Shown here piece by piece: positions 42,651 through 51,788 of a stretch of DNA of 64,000 nt (position 1 is its first letter; every line of letters begins with the position of its first letter). Position numbers and translations under genes: made by a program. The DNA comes from JBFMDN01 sp040753915 (GTDB lineage Bacteria > Desulfobacterota > Desulfomonilia > Desulfomonilales > Desulfomonilaceae): positions 57,783 through 121,782 of the forward strand of contig JBFMDN010000009.1 of assembly GCA_040753915.1 (NCBI GenBank). Direction: 5' to 3'. The notes under the pieces are model-generated. The model saw nothing but the letters and a program-made list of their open reading frames with translations, had not been told where the DNA came from and made no database searches.

Positions 42651-42841
42651 AACCGTATCCCCCCTGGGAATACCCAGAATTTCGTCCGCAGCGACGAGCG
42701 GAGCATGCAAACACCGTGTGGAACCCCACGTTGGAATACAACATGTAGTGGTCGAGGGGGGACACTGCCACAAGCAGCCCCCCCTGTCAACAAAAATTCA
42801 ATGGATTCCGTTTGATTGGTGAACAAGTGTTAGCTAAAGCT

Positions 42842-43933
42842 TCAGGCTTCCCCTGCAGAGCAATCGCGCGAGGCCTTTGAAGCGGATTCGCTCCCGATAA
42901 CACGAAAAGTCATCAGGCACTCTGTGACGGTGCTCTTCCCGGTGAAAAGAAAAACACACAGCCATAGCGTCTGGAGGGATAGTATGATGACGGGATCCCA
43001 GAGAGAAAGCAGGCCGGTCCACAAGTCCGGGCTGGGCACGCTTTCGGAAGGTAGGAGCAGGGTTACTATGAGCGAGTACAGGATACCGACCACAGCCAGG
43101 ACTTGGTATGCGGAGATCCTCCCTTCCCCGCGGTAGTCGGCTCGCAAGAGCTCGGACAGGGCTCTCCAGAGCAACGTAGCAATAATGGTAAATGCAAAAG
43201 CCAGAGAGAAGTATCCTCGGAGGAACAGGGCCGTACCTATCAGGCCGGTCGCTGCGTAAATGAGAGCAGTGACTGCTTGGATTGGTACAACTTCCGCGCC
43301 CTCCAAACAGCCCTCGTACGCCACTTTCTTCGTATGACCGAGAAACACAAAGTTGAACCGCCTGAATATGTGACGAATTCGCGGCGAGCACTGGGGCAGC
43401 GGTCGGCCATAGCAGCATCCGAAGCTGATGCATCCCAGTCTGCCCAGGCCTTCACCCAGAGCGTACCCGATAGAGAGTGCAGCGAGACCGGGAGCCATTG
43501 GAACGCGGTATCCTCCTGAGATCTCGTCAACTGCCCATAGGGCCCAGGGCGCAACGACCAGCCCAACGAAGGATGCGCCGCCGATGGTGAGTGTGTGTCT
43601 TTTCTTTTCCACTATCCTCGCGATGATCCGTGTCGATGGTACACAAAGCCCAAGCATCAATGCCATTACAAGCAGAATTGCGAGAGGATGAACGCCAATG
43701 GAACAAGCAAGGATTATGATGAGTGCAGCGCTCGCTGCTGACGCACCTGCAAGGAAGAATCCATAAAAAGTGAAATTGCATCCGCGCCACATCCGGGAGC
43801 CCTCCCTTTCGATGGGCACCGCGGCCATTATTTGCCAGGCCTCTTGGGGCAGAACTGCAAAGCCCCATCGGAAGAGAAGTCCCACGAGCACGGCTAGAAC
43901 CCCCACAAAAGTCAGGTCGGTCATCTCCTTCAT
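42842..43933 (-). CDS. Lgt-like (prolipoprotein diacylglyceryl transferase family) membrane protein
   Basis: A 363-residue protein with about eight hydrophobic spans. The segment GEGLGRLGCISFGCCYGRP matches the form of the Lgt signature (GR.GN..N.E..G.P), but the Asn and Glu residues of true Lgt are replaced, so it is probably a divergent member that modifies another substrate. It starts 10 bp after the stop of the phosphatidylserine-decarboxylase-like gene, so both are in one operon, suggesting phospholipid use as a donor or substrate. Confidence 0.6.
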   Translation of the reverse strand: MKEMTDLTFVGVLAVLVGLLFRWGFAVLPQEAWQIMAAVPIEREGSRMWRGCNFTFYGFFLAGASAASAALIIILACSIGVHPLAILLVMALMLGLCVPSTRIIARIVEKKRHTLTIGGASFVGLVVAPWALWAVDEISGGYRVPMAPGLAALSIGYALGEGLGRLGCISFGCCYGRPLPQCSPRIRHIFRRFNFVFLGHTKKVAYEGCLEGAEVVPIQAVTALIYAATGLIGTALFLRGYFSLAFAFTIIATLLWRALSELLRADYRGEGRISAYQVLAVVGILYSLIVTLLLPSESVPSPDLWTGLLSLWDPVIILSLQTLWLCVFLFTGKSTVTECLMTFRVIGSESASKASRDCSAGEA

Positions 43934-43943
43934 CCTCTCTTCG

Positions 43944-45002
43944 TCAAAGTTCTTGCTGAAAGGACTGTCCAGCGTCAGGAGCCGTTGCTGAGGGAGGAGC
44001 TCCCTTCACCGCGGTCGCGAGGAGAGACCGTACTCGCACATCGGTTTCCACAAGAGGGCTGCCGAATCCGCGGGAAAAACGACTCTCCACCCCATAGCGA
44101 AACTGATTCAGAAGGAGGTCCTCCGCAAACGATATCCGGCCCTTTTGAAAGAGCACCACGTCTGTGCTACTTCCCGGCCGGTAGAGGCTTTTCGGCGACC
44201 CTTTCTGCACAAACATTCCCTGCCTCACGGGCGTCGGATCGTCGTACCGGTGCTCGCTGTAGCACTGAATAACGTCTCCGATCATGAGAGCCGCCACTTC
44301 TATCATTGCCACAAGCCCGACCTCGGTGCCGCCGTCAACGTCCGTGTCGATAATGGTCACCCATCTCCGGTTCTTGGAATACGGAGTGGCCATGGCTACC
44401 ACTGCCCCCGGATTGCACGAATGGTACCGACCGGCGATTTCGTACACGTCCAGGACCAATCCCGCCACAGGAGTGTGGTTGTAGTGGTACTTGTCCGGTG
44501 TGAGCCGGAAGACTGCAAATTCTCCCTCTTCAAACGCTGAAATCCACGGGTCCTTCCGTTCGCCGAGGAGCTCGCCGAGATCGAAGAACTTGTTCTTCAC
44601 GAAGAGCTTGGAGGTGTGACCAAAGGAACCTACGATGACTCGGGAGTCCGCAGGACTTACAACTGCGGACGGATCCGATGGCATAGGGCGGCATTCCCAC
44701 CACCGTATCTTCCGCTGGAATACTTTCCGCGCGGTGTCGAGGAGCTCCGGAGGATCGAGGCACTCGTTGAAATCCGCTCCACAAACTTGGAGAAATCTAC
44801 GTGTCCCCGCGGATAGCGGCAGATCGAAGTTGATCATAGCCAGGATCCGAGAGGCTCTCGGCCCCACAAGTGCTGAGAAGAGCGTCGGAGCATGTTCGCG
44901 GACTTCCGAGTAGATAGCGTTGATCGTCTTATCCCAAAGCGGGGATTCTGTACACACAGCTCCTGTGCTCCGATCGATATACTGGTGCCGCAGTGTTTTC
45001 AT
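43944..45002 (-). CDS. phosphatidylserine decarboxylase-family protein
   Basis: A 352-residue pyruvoyl-type decarboxylase. It carries VVSPADSRVIVGSF, the FRLTPDKYHYNHTPVAG motif with the His residues of the active site, VAMIEVAALMIGDVIQ and the self-cleavage site region RPGSSTDVVLFQKGRI (canonical GST becomes GSS-T). Processing would make a pyruvoyl chain. It is longer than typical bacterial Psd (~220-320), with an added N-terminal domain of ~100 residues. The ATG at 45002 follows GGAGG by 8 nt and lies 74 nt inside the upstream gene, suggesting translational coupling. Confidence 0.8.
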   Translation of the reverse strand: MKTLRHQYIDRSTGAVCTESPLWDKTINAIYSEVREHAPTLFSALVGPRASRILAMINFDLPLSAGTRRFLQVCGADFNECLDPPELLDTARKVFQRKIRWWECRPMPSDPSAVVSPADSRVIVGSFGHTSKLFVKNKFFDLGELLGERKDPWISAFEEGEFAVFRLTPDKYHYNHTPVAGLVLDVYEIAGRYHSCNPGAVVAMATPYSKNRRWVTIIDTDVDGGTEVGLVAMIEVAALMIGDVIQCYSEHRYDDPTPVRQGMFVQKGSPKSLYRPGSSTDVVLFQKGRISFAEDLLLNQFRYGVESRFSRGFGSPLVETDVRVRSLLATAVKGAPPSATAPDAGQSFQQEL

Positions 45003-47421
45003 TTTCGTGGCCTCCATCGAGAAATGTCTCCGCCCGAACCGTGTCTAGCGAGATGGAAATGAGAACCAGATAGATAAGCTTCCGAAGCTCCTCTTCCGAA
45101 ACGGTCTCCCGGATGACTGCTGGGCGCAAGGAGCGAGCGAGCTCCACCGGAACCCTTTCTCCGATCGTGTGTCGGAGTGCTCCCATGAATTCGCTTCTCA
45201 AGCTGCCTGTCACCTGATGCAATTCCAGGAGGTCCTCTTCGAGGAATCGAAATGCTTCCTCAAGATGACGTATCCTGAGAGATTCTCTGTAATAACGCTC
45301 GGCAGCCCCATTGAATTCTGCAGCACGCACGTTGAGCGGTGATTTTGATCCGAGGTCTTCGAGGACCCGGAAGGTGATCCTCGAAACCACTGAATTCTTC
45401 CGTGGATCCTCGAGTCGCGCCCTGAGGTCTGCAATGGTATCTTCATAACCCATGGCAGTTATGAGGTCGTCGGCATCCTCTGTGATAGTCCGGAGCAATG
45501 CCATGCAATATTGAATATTGTGTACCCTGCGATAGCCTGGGTAACGCCTGCTGGAGCGCACCTGTGCGGTCCGGGCGAGTATCCGGTTCATGAATACGTT
45601 CGGGGTATCGCTCCGAACATAGAACGTCGGAATCCCGATGGCCGAACCGAAAAAGATCTGCCTTCGCTCGCTCTCGACGAAGGCGTCGTCCGGGATGTGG
45701 GAGTGAGTCACCGTTCCCTGGAGAATGTATTTGAAAGCCAATGCGGTAATCAGCGCCTGGAGGTTAACTGCATGGGAAAGGTCATGCTCCAGACTCTCGA
45801 ACAGACTGTAGTAGCGCCCCTCAAAACCTGAGAATCCCATCTTTGAGAATTCTCGGATTCTGTATGGCAAATAGAGTGCCATGGAGGTATCGAAGACTCC
45901 GAGGTCGCTGAGATCCTTTTTCAGACGAGCCTCATTGCCGAGAGCCCCGTCACACGCGGGACTTCGGCTCGTGCTCATCGGACCCACCAAGTAATCGATG
46001 AGACGAAAATCCCCAATGAAATCGCCCTTTATACGAAACAGCATTCGCAATGCCTCGTCCAGATGCTTCAATCCAAAGGGGGTGACCGGTTGGCCAAAAA
46101 TCCGCAAGTGAGCTTTTTTCTTCCATCGACGCCACATCATTCGCAAATGCGTGTAATCCAGCTCATGGGGGAGGAATCCCAGCACGGTCTCAGGATGAAA
46201 GTCAGTGAAGTCGAGCCTGTAGGGCGCAGCACTGTACAATCCCACGAAAAGGGGGAGGAAATGCTCGAAGATCTTGACCACAAGGTCTCCCACGTACTTT
46301 TCCTGAATCACGTTGAACCTGGAGCCTATGTGGCTGAGATGACGAGTCAGCTTTCGACTGCCCACGCTGACGTGAGTGCCGTTATTGGCAAGGCTGATGT
46401 TGGAAAGATTGGGCAGGACCACGAGATTGCGCGTGATGATTCCGGCTTCTCTGAGCTTGGCTACCGCGTTGAGTTGGCTTCTGCTCAAGACCTGATGGCA
46501 GAGGCACATGTACGCATGCTTTTCCTGGCCTCTGTCCCACCCCGATAGACAGGGACTCATGAAAAGCTCGCGATAGAAGCTATCCGAGATGCACTCGTTC
46601 AGCTTCTTCTGGCGGACGGGAGGATGGGGAGAAAAGTAAACGACCACGCGTTGGCCGCTTTCCTCCAGCGACAGCCCCTTGTTAGAGTACATGACGAGCA
46701 ACTGGGTAAGGAGGAATCGTTTCGCGGTTTCCTTCGCGACCGCTCGGCCCCACTTCGTCTCCCTCCTCATGGGTACCACGTGAAAGGAGAGGGTTTCCGG
46801 TGAGGAGTTATCGTTGAGGAAACAGTTCATAACCCTGGTTCCAGTGCGAAAGATCGCCGCGGGAAGGCCCTCCTGCGATCCAAGCACATTCGCGACAGCA
46901 AGTTTCAACATATAGCTCACTGGCAATCTGAGGGTATCCCGACTGCTCTCGGTACAGAGGAATCTCTCAGCGTCGCCCCTGAGACCGCTGGCCGGATTTT
47001 TCTTGTTCGCAAGAAGGTCAATATCCAGAACCTTTTGGGCAAACGCAGTCAGCTTATCTCGCGGGAATCTGACCCAACTGTTTTCCCATACTTCTTCCTT
47101 GTTGCCGTCGAGGAATCTTTCGAGCTCGGTGATTGCTCGGCGAGACGTGTCCCCGGCAGCTACCCTCTTGACTATGTTCGCAAAATAGTTGGAATTTTCT
47201 ATTATCAGAGGCAGGTCGACGTTTCTTCTGCTTCCAGCCACGGCAACTTGAAGCTCTGTCTCCGTGCCCGCGGTGCAATCTTCTCCAACAAAGGGGATGG
47301 AATGGGCGAACGTCTTGCTGTCTGGAGAAGGAACCTCCAGTGCTGCACGAAGACCCGCAGGCGAGACCAGATCGGAACACGAGATGGCCTTTCCCTTCTT
47401 GGGATCGAATACTGGTGACAT
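44929..47421 (-). CDS. large protein of unknown function in a lipid-linked operon
   Basis: An 830-residue protein I do not recognise. No signal peptide or membrane span is obvious from the chosen start. It is basic and mostly helical, with distinctive segments such as VVVYFSPHPPVRQKK, LREAGIITRNLVVLPNLS, FHPETVLGFLPHELDYTHL and SLEHDLSHAVNLQALI, the last with a H-D-L-S-H pattern that could bind metal. The ATG at 47421 follows AGGAG at short distance; the frame is open to 47553. It overlaps the phosphatidylserine-decarboxylase-like gene and precedes the Lgt-like gene. A role in making or attaching a lipid is inferred only from context. Confidence 0.6.
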   Translation of the reverse strand: MSPVFDPKKGKAISCSDLVSPAGLRAALEVPSPDSKTFAHSIPFVGEDCTAGTETELQVAVAGSRRNVDLPLIIENSNYFANIVKRVAAGDTSRRAITELERFLDGNKEEVWENSWVRFPRDKLTAFAQKVLDIDLLANKKNPASGLRGDAERFLCTESSRDTLRLPVSYMLKLAVANVLGSQEGLPAAIFRTGTRVMNCFLNDNSSPETLSFHVVPMRRETKWGRAVAKETAKRFLLTQLLVMYSNKGLSLEESGQRVVVYFSPHPPVRQKKLNECISDSFYRELFMSPCLSGWDRGQEKHAYMCLCHQVLSRSQLNAVAKLREAGIITRNLVVLPNLSNISLANNGTHVSVGSRKLTRHLSHIGSRFNVIQEKYVGDLVVKIFEHFLPLFVGLYSAAPYRLDFTDFHPETVLGFLPHELDYTHLRMMWRRWKKKAHLRIFGQPVTPFGLKHLDEALRMLFRIKGDFIGDFRLIDYLVGPMSTSRSPACDGALGNEARLKKDLSDLGVFDTSMALYLPYRIREFSKMGFSGFEGRYYSLFESLEHDLSHAVNLQALITALAFKYILQGTVTHSHIPDDAFVESERRQIFFGSAIGIPTFYVRSDTPNVFMNRILARTAQVRSSRRYPGYRRVHNIQYCMALLRTITEDADDLITAMGYEDTIADLRARLEDPRKNSVVSRITFRVLEDLGSKSPLNVRAAEFNGAAERYYRESLRIRHLEEAFRFLEEDLLELHQVTGSLRSEFMGALRHTIGERVPVELARSLRPAVIRETVSEEELRKLIYLVLISISLDTVRAETFLDGGHENENTAAPVYRSEHRSCVYRIPALG

Positions 47422-47747
47422 GACACTCCTGTGTACGAGAGAGATCGAGCTGAGCAGGGTGAGAGCAGTCTGTTTCCGCTCGCGATGCAACAGCATGAAG
47501 AGGAAAAACACCCGTTTCGTTAGGATGTTGTCAGGATAGTGACAGTTTTCCACCTACGCGGCATCGATGAGGGGCGGGAGAAAGGGGACGCATCGCCGGA
47601 ATTCGGCTCCAGTGTCCCTGATCGCGGTGGAAAGGCGCAGATTAGCCCTCCGATCCTCACAAACAATTCGTGGAACGCTAACAGCGTCCTCGTGCTCCCG
47701 CGGCACAGTGTCATTGAAAGAGACTATCACCGACCAAGGAGGTCGTC
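47422..47747. other. 326-bp divergent promoter region
   Basis: The gap lies between the divergent unknown gene and the ankyrin gene, so both promoters should be here. No clear -35/-10 pair or other structure stood out. Confidence 0.4.
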
Positions 47748-48602
47748 ATGGAGAGCACCATATTCCAAACACCTAACGGACACCGAACTGAGGATGGCAC
47801 GATGAGTGTTTCGGCCGGTTCGCAGGCAAACACGCCTGATTCATGCCTGCTCATCGAGGCGTCGTTGTCCGGTTCTATCCATGATGTGAAAACACTTCTC
47901 CGCCGGGGAGTGTCCCCCAATGTACGAGAAAAGATGCTCGGAGCAACTCCGCTTACGCTTGCGAGTCTCGCCGGTCACTTTGAGGTCGTCAAGATTCTGC
48001 TGGACTACGGAGCATGCGTGGCCACACGGGACAATGATGGGAGGACTGCTTTGCTGGAGGCCTCTTTTGCTGGTCATGGGGAGCTTGTGAAGCTGCTGCT
48101 GGATCGAGGGGCAGAAGTGGACGCAGCCAGCCGGCATGGGGTCACCCCGCTGATGGCGGCCTGTATAACCGGACATGCCCAAACCGTTGAGACCTTGATC
48201 GATCGAGGCGCGTCACCCAATAAGAGGGACATCCTGGGAAAGACGCCTCTCATGGAAGCCGCGCTAGGTGGCTGCACCGAGACGGTAAGGCTTCTGCTCG
48301 ATTCAGGAGCAGATGTTTCAGCCGCGTGTCGGGACGGTAGGACCGCGCTAATGATGGCTGCAGCTTCGGGCAACCGGGAAGTCGCTGCTCTGCTCATACT
48401 CCGAGGAGCGGATACTTTGACCAAAGACGGGAACGGTAACACCGCGCGAGATCACGCAGCGCTGATGAATCGTAACGATGTAGTGGATCTCCTAGACTAT
48501 TGGACCGGCAAGGAGCTGGCATCTTTCGGAAACGCGGCACACGGTTACGGACGATTCCTGACGCCCGACCGGGTCGGCCGATGCCCTGCGTTCGCTGACT
48601 GA
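47748..48602 (+). CDS. ankyrin-repeat protein
   Basis: A 284-residue protein with about seven ankyrin repeats between residues ~30 and 255, each around 33 residues, for example GATPLTLASLAGHFEVVKIL, GRTALLEASFAGHGELVKLL and GKTPLMEAALGGCTETVRLL. There is no signal peptide, so it is probably a cytoplasmic protein-binding scaffold. An AAGGAGGT ribosome site sits 4 nt before the ATG. Neighbours give no hint of the partner. Confidence 0.9.
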   Translation: MESTIFQTPNGHRTEDGTMSVSAGSQANTPDSCLLIEASLSGSIHDVKTLLRRGVSPNVREKMLGATPLTLASLAGHFEVVKILLDYGACVATRDNDGRTALLEASFAGHGELVKLLLDRGAEVDAASRHGVTPLMAACITGHAQTVETLIDRGASPNKRDILGKTPLMEAALGGCTETVRLLLDSGADVSAACRDGRTALMMAAASGNREVAALLILRGADTLTKDGNGNTARDHAALMNRNDVVDLLDYWTGKELASFGNAAHGYGRFLTPDRVGRCPAFAD

Positions 48603-48938
48603 CGGTGGACTGTCGGGAGTCCTATACCCGATGCCAAAAGTTCTTTCCGCTTCCCATATGCCGAGAACATTTATGGGAGGTTCGCAGATGGGTGGGGCCG
48701 GCGCCTTGCCGGTATTATTCATTCAAACCCGCCCTGTATTGAGACAGGCTCTGAACTTGCACTTCCCAAAAGGGAGCTATTTCCCAAGTACGTAATTGTA
48801 TCTATGAAATCTTGACTCAGTACGCCATTTCTAAAATGCGGTTGCGCCTTCTGCCGTGGCTCATCAGGGAACTTGCGCCCCTTCAGAGCACACGTCTCTT
48901 GTCGGGCCGTACGCTCCTCCGCCGAAGGCATCCTGGTA
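48603..48938. other. 336-bp non-coding gap
   Basis: Nothing clear was seen. A GC-rich palindrome at about 48695-48712 (GGCCGGCGCCTTGCCGG) near the ankyrin gene's 3' side could contribute to termination. A weak minus-strand frame (48719-48931) was rejected. Confidence 0.4.
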
Positions 48939-49172
48939 TCATGCCCACGGGTTTTCCGGCGGGTACGCCCTCAATACGTCCTCGAAGTTTTCCGACCAAT
49001 TCCAGTGAGGATCCGACTTCAAAAGATCCGCCAGCTCCATCGGCTCCGATTCAGTTCCGTCCGGCTCGACTTTCTTCACGAGAGGGCTGAGCTTCCCGCT
49101 TCCCACTGCCACGATCTTCGTGCCTCCCCGGGTCGCGATCACGTCCTTGTTGTCTGGCACCTTGGTAGTCAT
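48939..49172 (-). CDS. small hypothetical protein
   Basis: A 77-residue acidic protein starting MTTKVPDNKDVIATRGGTKI with GAGG 7 nt before the ATG. It contains VIATRGGTKIVAVGSGKLSPLV, which looks like a small beta structure, and a Trp-rich end (DPHWNWSENFEDVLRAYPP). No family is recognised. Composition and ribosome site support a real gene, possibly the last of the Pho-related run upstream. Confidence 0.5.
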   Translation of the reverse strand: MTTKVPDNKDVIATRGGTKIVAVGSGKLSPLVKKVEPDGTESEPMELADLLKSDPHWNWSENFEDVLRAYPPENPWA

Positions 49173-49284
49173 GTCTCAGCCTCGTTGTGGAACAAACGCT
49201 GATCGGGTCTTTGGGGAGAAGCTTCGGTCCTTTTCCCGGATCGAGGTTTTCGCTGCCGACAGACTGGCTTTCAACAGGGTCAGA

Positions 49285-51069
49285 TCACACTGAGCCAGCA
49301 GGCAAATGGACCGTGAAGGACGTCCCCTTTCCGCGGATACTTTCCACTTCTATCCTCCCTCCATGAGCCATCACAATGTGTTTTGCTACAGAAAGACCCA
49401 ATCCTGCCCCCCCCTTCTCTCCCCCGGGTTGCGGTTGTGTCTGATAGAAGCGTTCAAAAATCCTCTGGGCGTCCTTTGCGCTTATCCCGCTGCCCTGGTC
49501 GGCAATCTTGATGCAGGCTTCCGAATCCTTGCCGTATGCCTGGACTGAGACGATCGAGCCACTCTTGCTGACTCGTATTGCGTTTTCCACGAGACTCGCT
49601 ATAGCCTTACCAAGCAAGGCCTCGTTCATCATGGCTGACAGATGCGGCTCGCACTCAACTTCGAGTCGGACTCCCTTAATCTGCGCTTGGGGCATCGAGT
49701 TTTCGACAACAGCATCCAGCATGTCCCGGACCGAATGGTCGCGCAACTCAAGACACGCGGTCCCTTCCACTTCTTCGGCTCGGGCCAGCGTCAACATACC
49801 CTCTACGAGGGATTCCATCCGTTGCACATTCTTCGCGATGATCTTGACAAATCGTTTCGCCTTTTCCGGATCTCTATCCAACTCCTCTTCCAGGCTTTCC
49901 AAAAAGCCCTTAATAGGTGTCAAAGGAGTCTTCAACTGGTGAGACGCGTTGGTCACGAAGTCTCTGCGCACTTGCTCCAGATTTCGCAGCCGCGTTACGT
50001 CATTGAGCACGAGAAGCACGCCGGAGACCTTCCCTTCGCTGTCTCGCAACCGGGCTCCATATGCCTGGAAAAACCTCTCAGGTGGGCCCCATACTACGAT
50101 GTCGCACGAGAGCGCTCCCTCCGCCGACAGGGTATTCTGGACGAACTCTCTGAATTCAGAGTTCCGGATTACGTAGAGAATGTCTTTCCCCTCCATAGGC
50201 GTGTGAGAGAACTCAAAGAGCTGGACTGCCGCTCTGTTAACCCGAACAATCCGTTCGTCCGGACCGATCAGCAGCACGGCTTCCTTCATGCCTGCGAGTA
50301 TGGCCTCAAGCTCTTTTCGCTGATCCACTATCTTCTGCATCCGCGAGCGAAGCTCGGCTGCCATCGTGTTTATCGACTCCACCAGGCTGGCAAGCTCCTG
50401 AGAATCTGGCACTATTTCGAGACGATAGTCCAGGTCCCCCCTGGCGAATCGCGCTGCGGCTTCCTTGAAGTCTTCGATGGGTTTCTTGATTCGATGAGAG
50501 ATGTACAGGCTCATAAGGGCTGCCAGCAGCACGACTACGGCACCTTCGGCCACGATCCTCAGATAAAGCCCGTGGAGAGCATCGGTAATGGCTCGGACCT
50601 GCATGGACGTCCGAACGACTGTCTTGACCTCACCATCCTGCACGATGGGAACAGCAACATAGAGAAGCCGCTTGCCAATGGTTCCGCTAACTCTCTCTGA
50701 GTGTCCGACCTTGCCTTCGAGCGCGGTCTGCACCTCGGCTCTTCTGGAGTGATCCTCCATGAGAGAGGGGTCTCTTGCCGAGTCCCCGACCACTTTTCCG
50801 GAAGGAAGGATTACCGTGATCCGACTTTGTATCCGGTTCCCCACTCTCTTAACAAGGTCGTCGACCCCGGCAGCATCCAGCCCGAGTCCACCGATTTGCA
50901 GCATTTCTCCGACGAGAATTGCTTGAGTCTTCAGCTCCGAGAAAGTCTCCTCGTAAAAAGCGGACTTGAGGAGGGAGGACCCTCCCCACCCCATAGCGAC
51001 CACTGCCAGAAAGGTGACAAGGAAGTAGGTCGGAAAAAGGCGCCAGACCAATTTCGGTTCTTTAGACAT
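49285..51069 (-). CDS. PhoR-like sensor histidine kinase
   Basis: A 594-residue membrane kinase. Two transmembrane helices (~9-32 and ~168-190) bracket a periplasmic sensor; then HAMP, PAS (~250-360), HisKA with the H-box NASHQLKTPLTPIKGF, and an ATPase domain with LLGKAIASLVENAIRVS and IADQGSGISAKD. PAS-containing membrane kinases of this layout are PhoR-type, and the genes directly upstream encode PhoU-like and PiT proteins, supporting a phosphate role. No response regulator gene is adjacent in this window. Confidence 0.88.
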   Translation of the reverse strand: MSKEPKLVWRLFPTYFLVTFLAVVAMGWGGSSLLKSAFYEETFSELKTQAILVGEMLQIGGLGLDAAGVDDLVKRVGNRIQSRITVILPSGKVVGDSARDPSLMEDHSRRAEVQTALEGKVGHSERVSGTIGKRLLYVAVPIVQDGEVKTVVRTSMQVRAITDALHGLYLRIVAEGAVVVLLAALMSLYISHRIKKPIEDFKEAAARFARGDLDYRLEIVPDSQELASLVESINTMAAELRSRMQKIVDQRKELEAILAGMKEAVLLIGPDERIVRVNRAAVQLFEFSHTPMEGKDILYVIRNSEFREFVQNTLSAEGALSCDIVVWGPPERFFQAYGARLRDSEGKVSGVLLVLNDVTRLRNLEQVRRDFVTNASHQLKTPLTPIKGFLESLEEELDRDPEKAKRFVKIIAKNVQRMESLVEGMLTLARAEEVEGTACLELRDHSVRDMLDAVVENSMPQAQIKGVRLEVECEPHLSAMMNEALLGKAIASLVENAIRVSKSGSIVSVQAYGKDSEACIKIADQGSGISAKDAQRIFERFYQTQPQPGGEKGGAGLGLSVAKHIVMAHGGRIEVESIRGKGTSFTVHLPAGSV

Positions 51070-51116
51070 AATTCTCTCGCTTTCGTCACCCCGTCCGAAG
51101 TCCGGGCGATCACCGG

Positions 51117-51785
51117 TCAGCGAGCGATCATTATCCGCATCATGTCGGCCGAGTTCTCCAGATGGTCAGCAATATCTCCGGTTGTTTCGACCAAGCGAAT
51201 CATGACAAAAAAAGTCTTGGGAGGCAATTCCTCGTCCGCGCATAGCCGAATGAATATCGTTTTCTCCAAGTCGTCCGATTCTTTTTCCCGGAAACGAATC
51301 TCCCGAATTATGTCTTTCACTGCCTCACGGTCTCTCTCGAGCCGGCTCCGAAAAAAGGTATGACCTCTCAACACCATTTCCGGGAGCAAGCCGAGGTAAT
51401 CGCCCACTTCTCGGGCAAGCATGAGGTAATCTCGCTCAATATCTTCGGGAAGAGACAGTTTGAAGTACGACATCCAGTAAAGGGAATTCTTCACGCAATC
51501 CACCACCTTGTCAGCTTCTCGCAGGAAGTTGAAAAAAACTGATTTTTCAACAGGCATGAGGATCGAGCGTGGAAGATGCGAGCGAATGTTTCGCTTGATT
51601 CGGTCGGCTTCCGCTTCAATATCCCGTATCTCTTCCTTGATGAACTCGAACCGGTCCCGATCGTCGGCAAAATAGCACTCCACCGCCTTCACGAAGAGCG
51701 GCCCGCACTGTGCAACTCGCACAGCGTGCTTGAACGTATTTGAAAATGGAGACTTGGCCAATAGGCCCGCAAGAAGATTTCTCAT
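51117..51785 (-). CDS. PhoU-like (TIGR00153/DUF47) phosphate transport regulator
   Basis: A 222-residue helical protein of the DUF47 family that accompanies PiT transporters. It shows FVKAVECYFADDRDRFEFIKEEIRDIEAEADRIKRNIR and EADKVVDCVKNSLYWMSYF, with repeated acidic residues that bind metals in PhoU relatives. It starts 3 bp after the PiT stop, so the two are translationally linked; the family tunes or gates the transporter. Confidence 0.9.
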   Translation of the reverse strand: MRNLLAGLLAKSPFSNTFKHAVRVAQCGPLFVKAVECYFADDRDRFEFIKEEIRDIEAEADRIKRNIRSHLPRSILMPVEKSVFFNFLREADKVVDCVKNSLYWMSYFKLSLPEDIERDYLMLAREVGDYLGLLPEMVLRGHTFFRSRLERDREAVKDIIREIRFREKESDDLEKTIFIRLCADEELPPKTFFVMIRLVETTGDIADHLENSADMMRIMIAR

Positions 51786-51788
51786 GAT

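Noticed and set aside
48719..48931. 70-codon frame on the minus strand
   Set aside because: No clear ribosome site and disordered composition; not supported.
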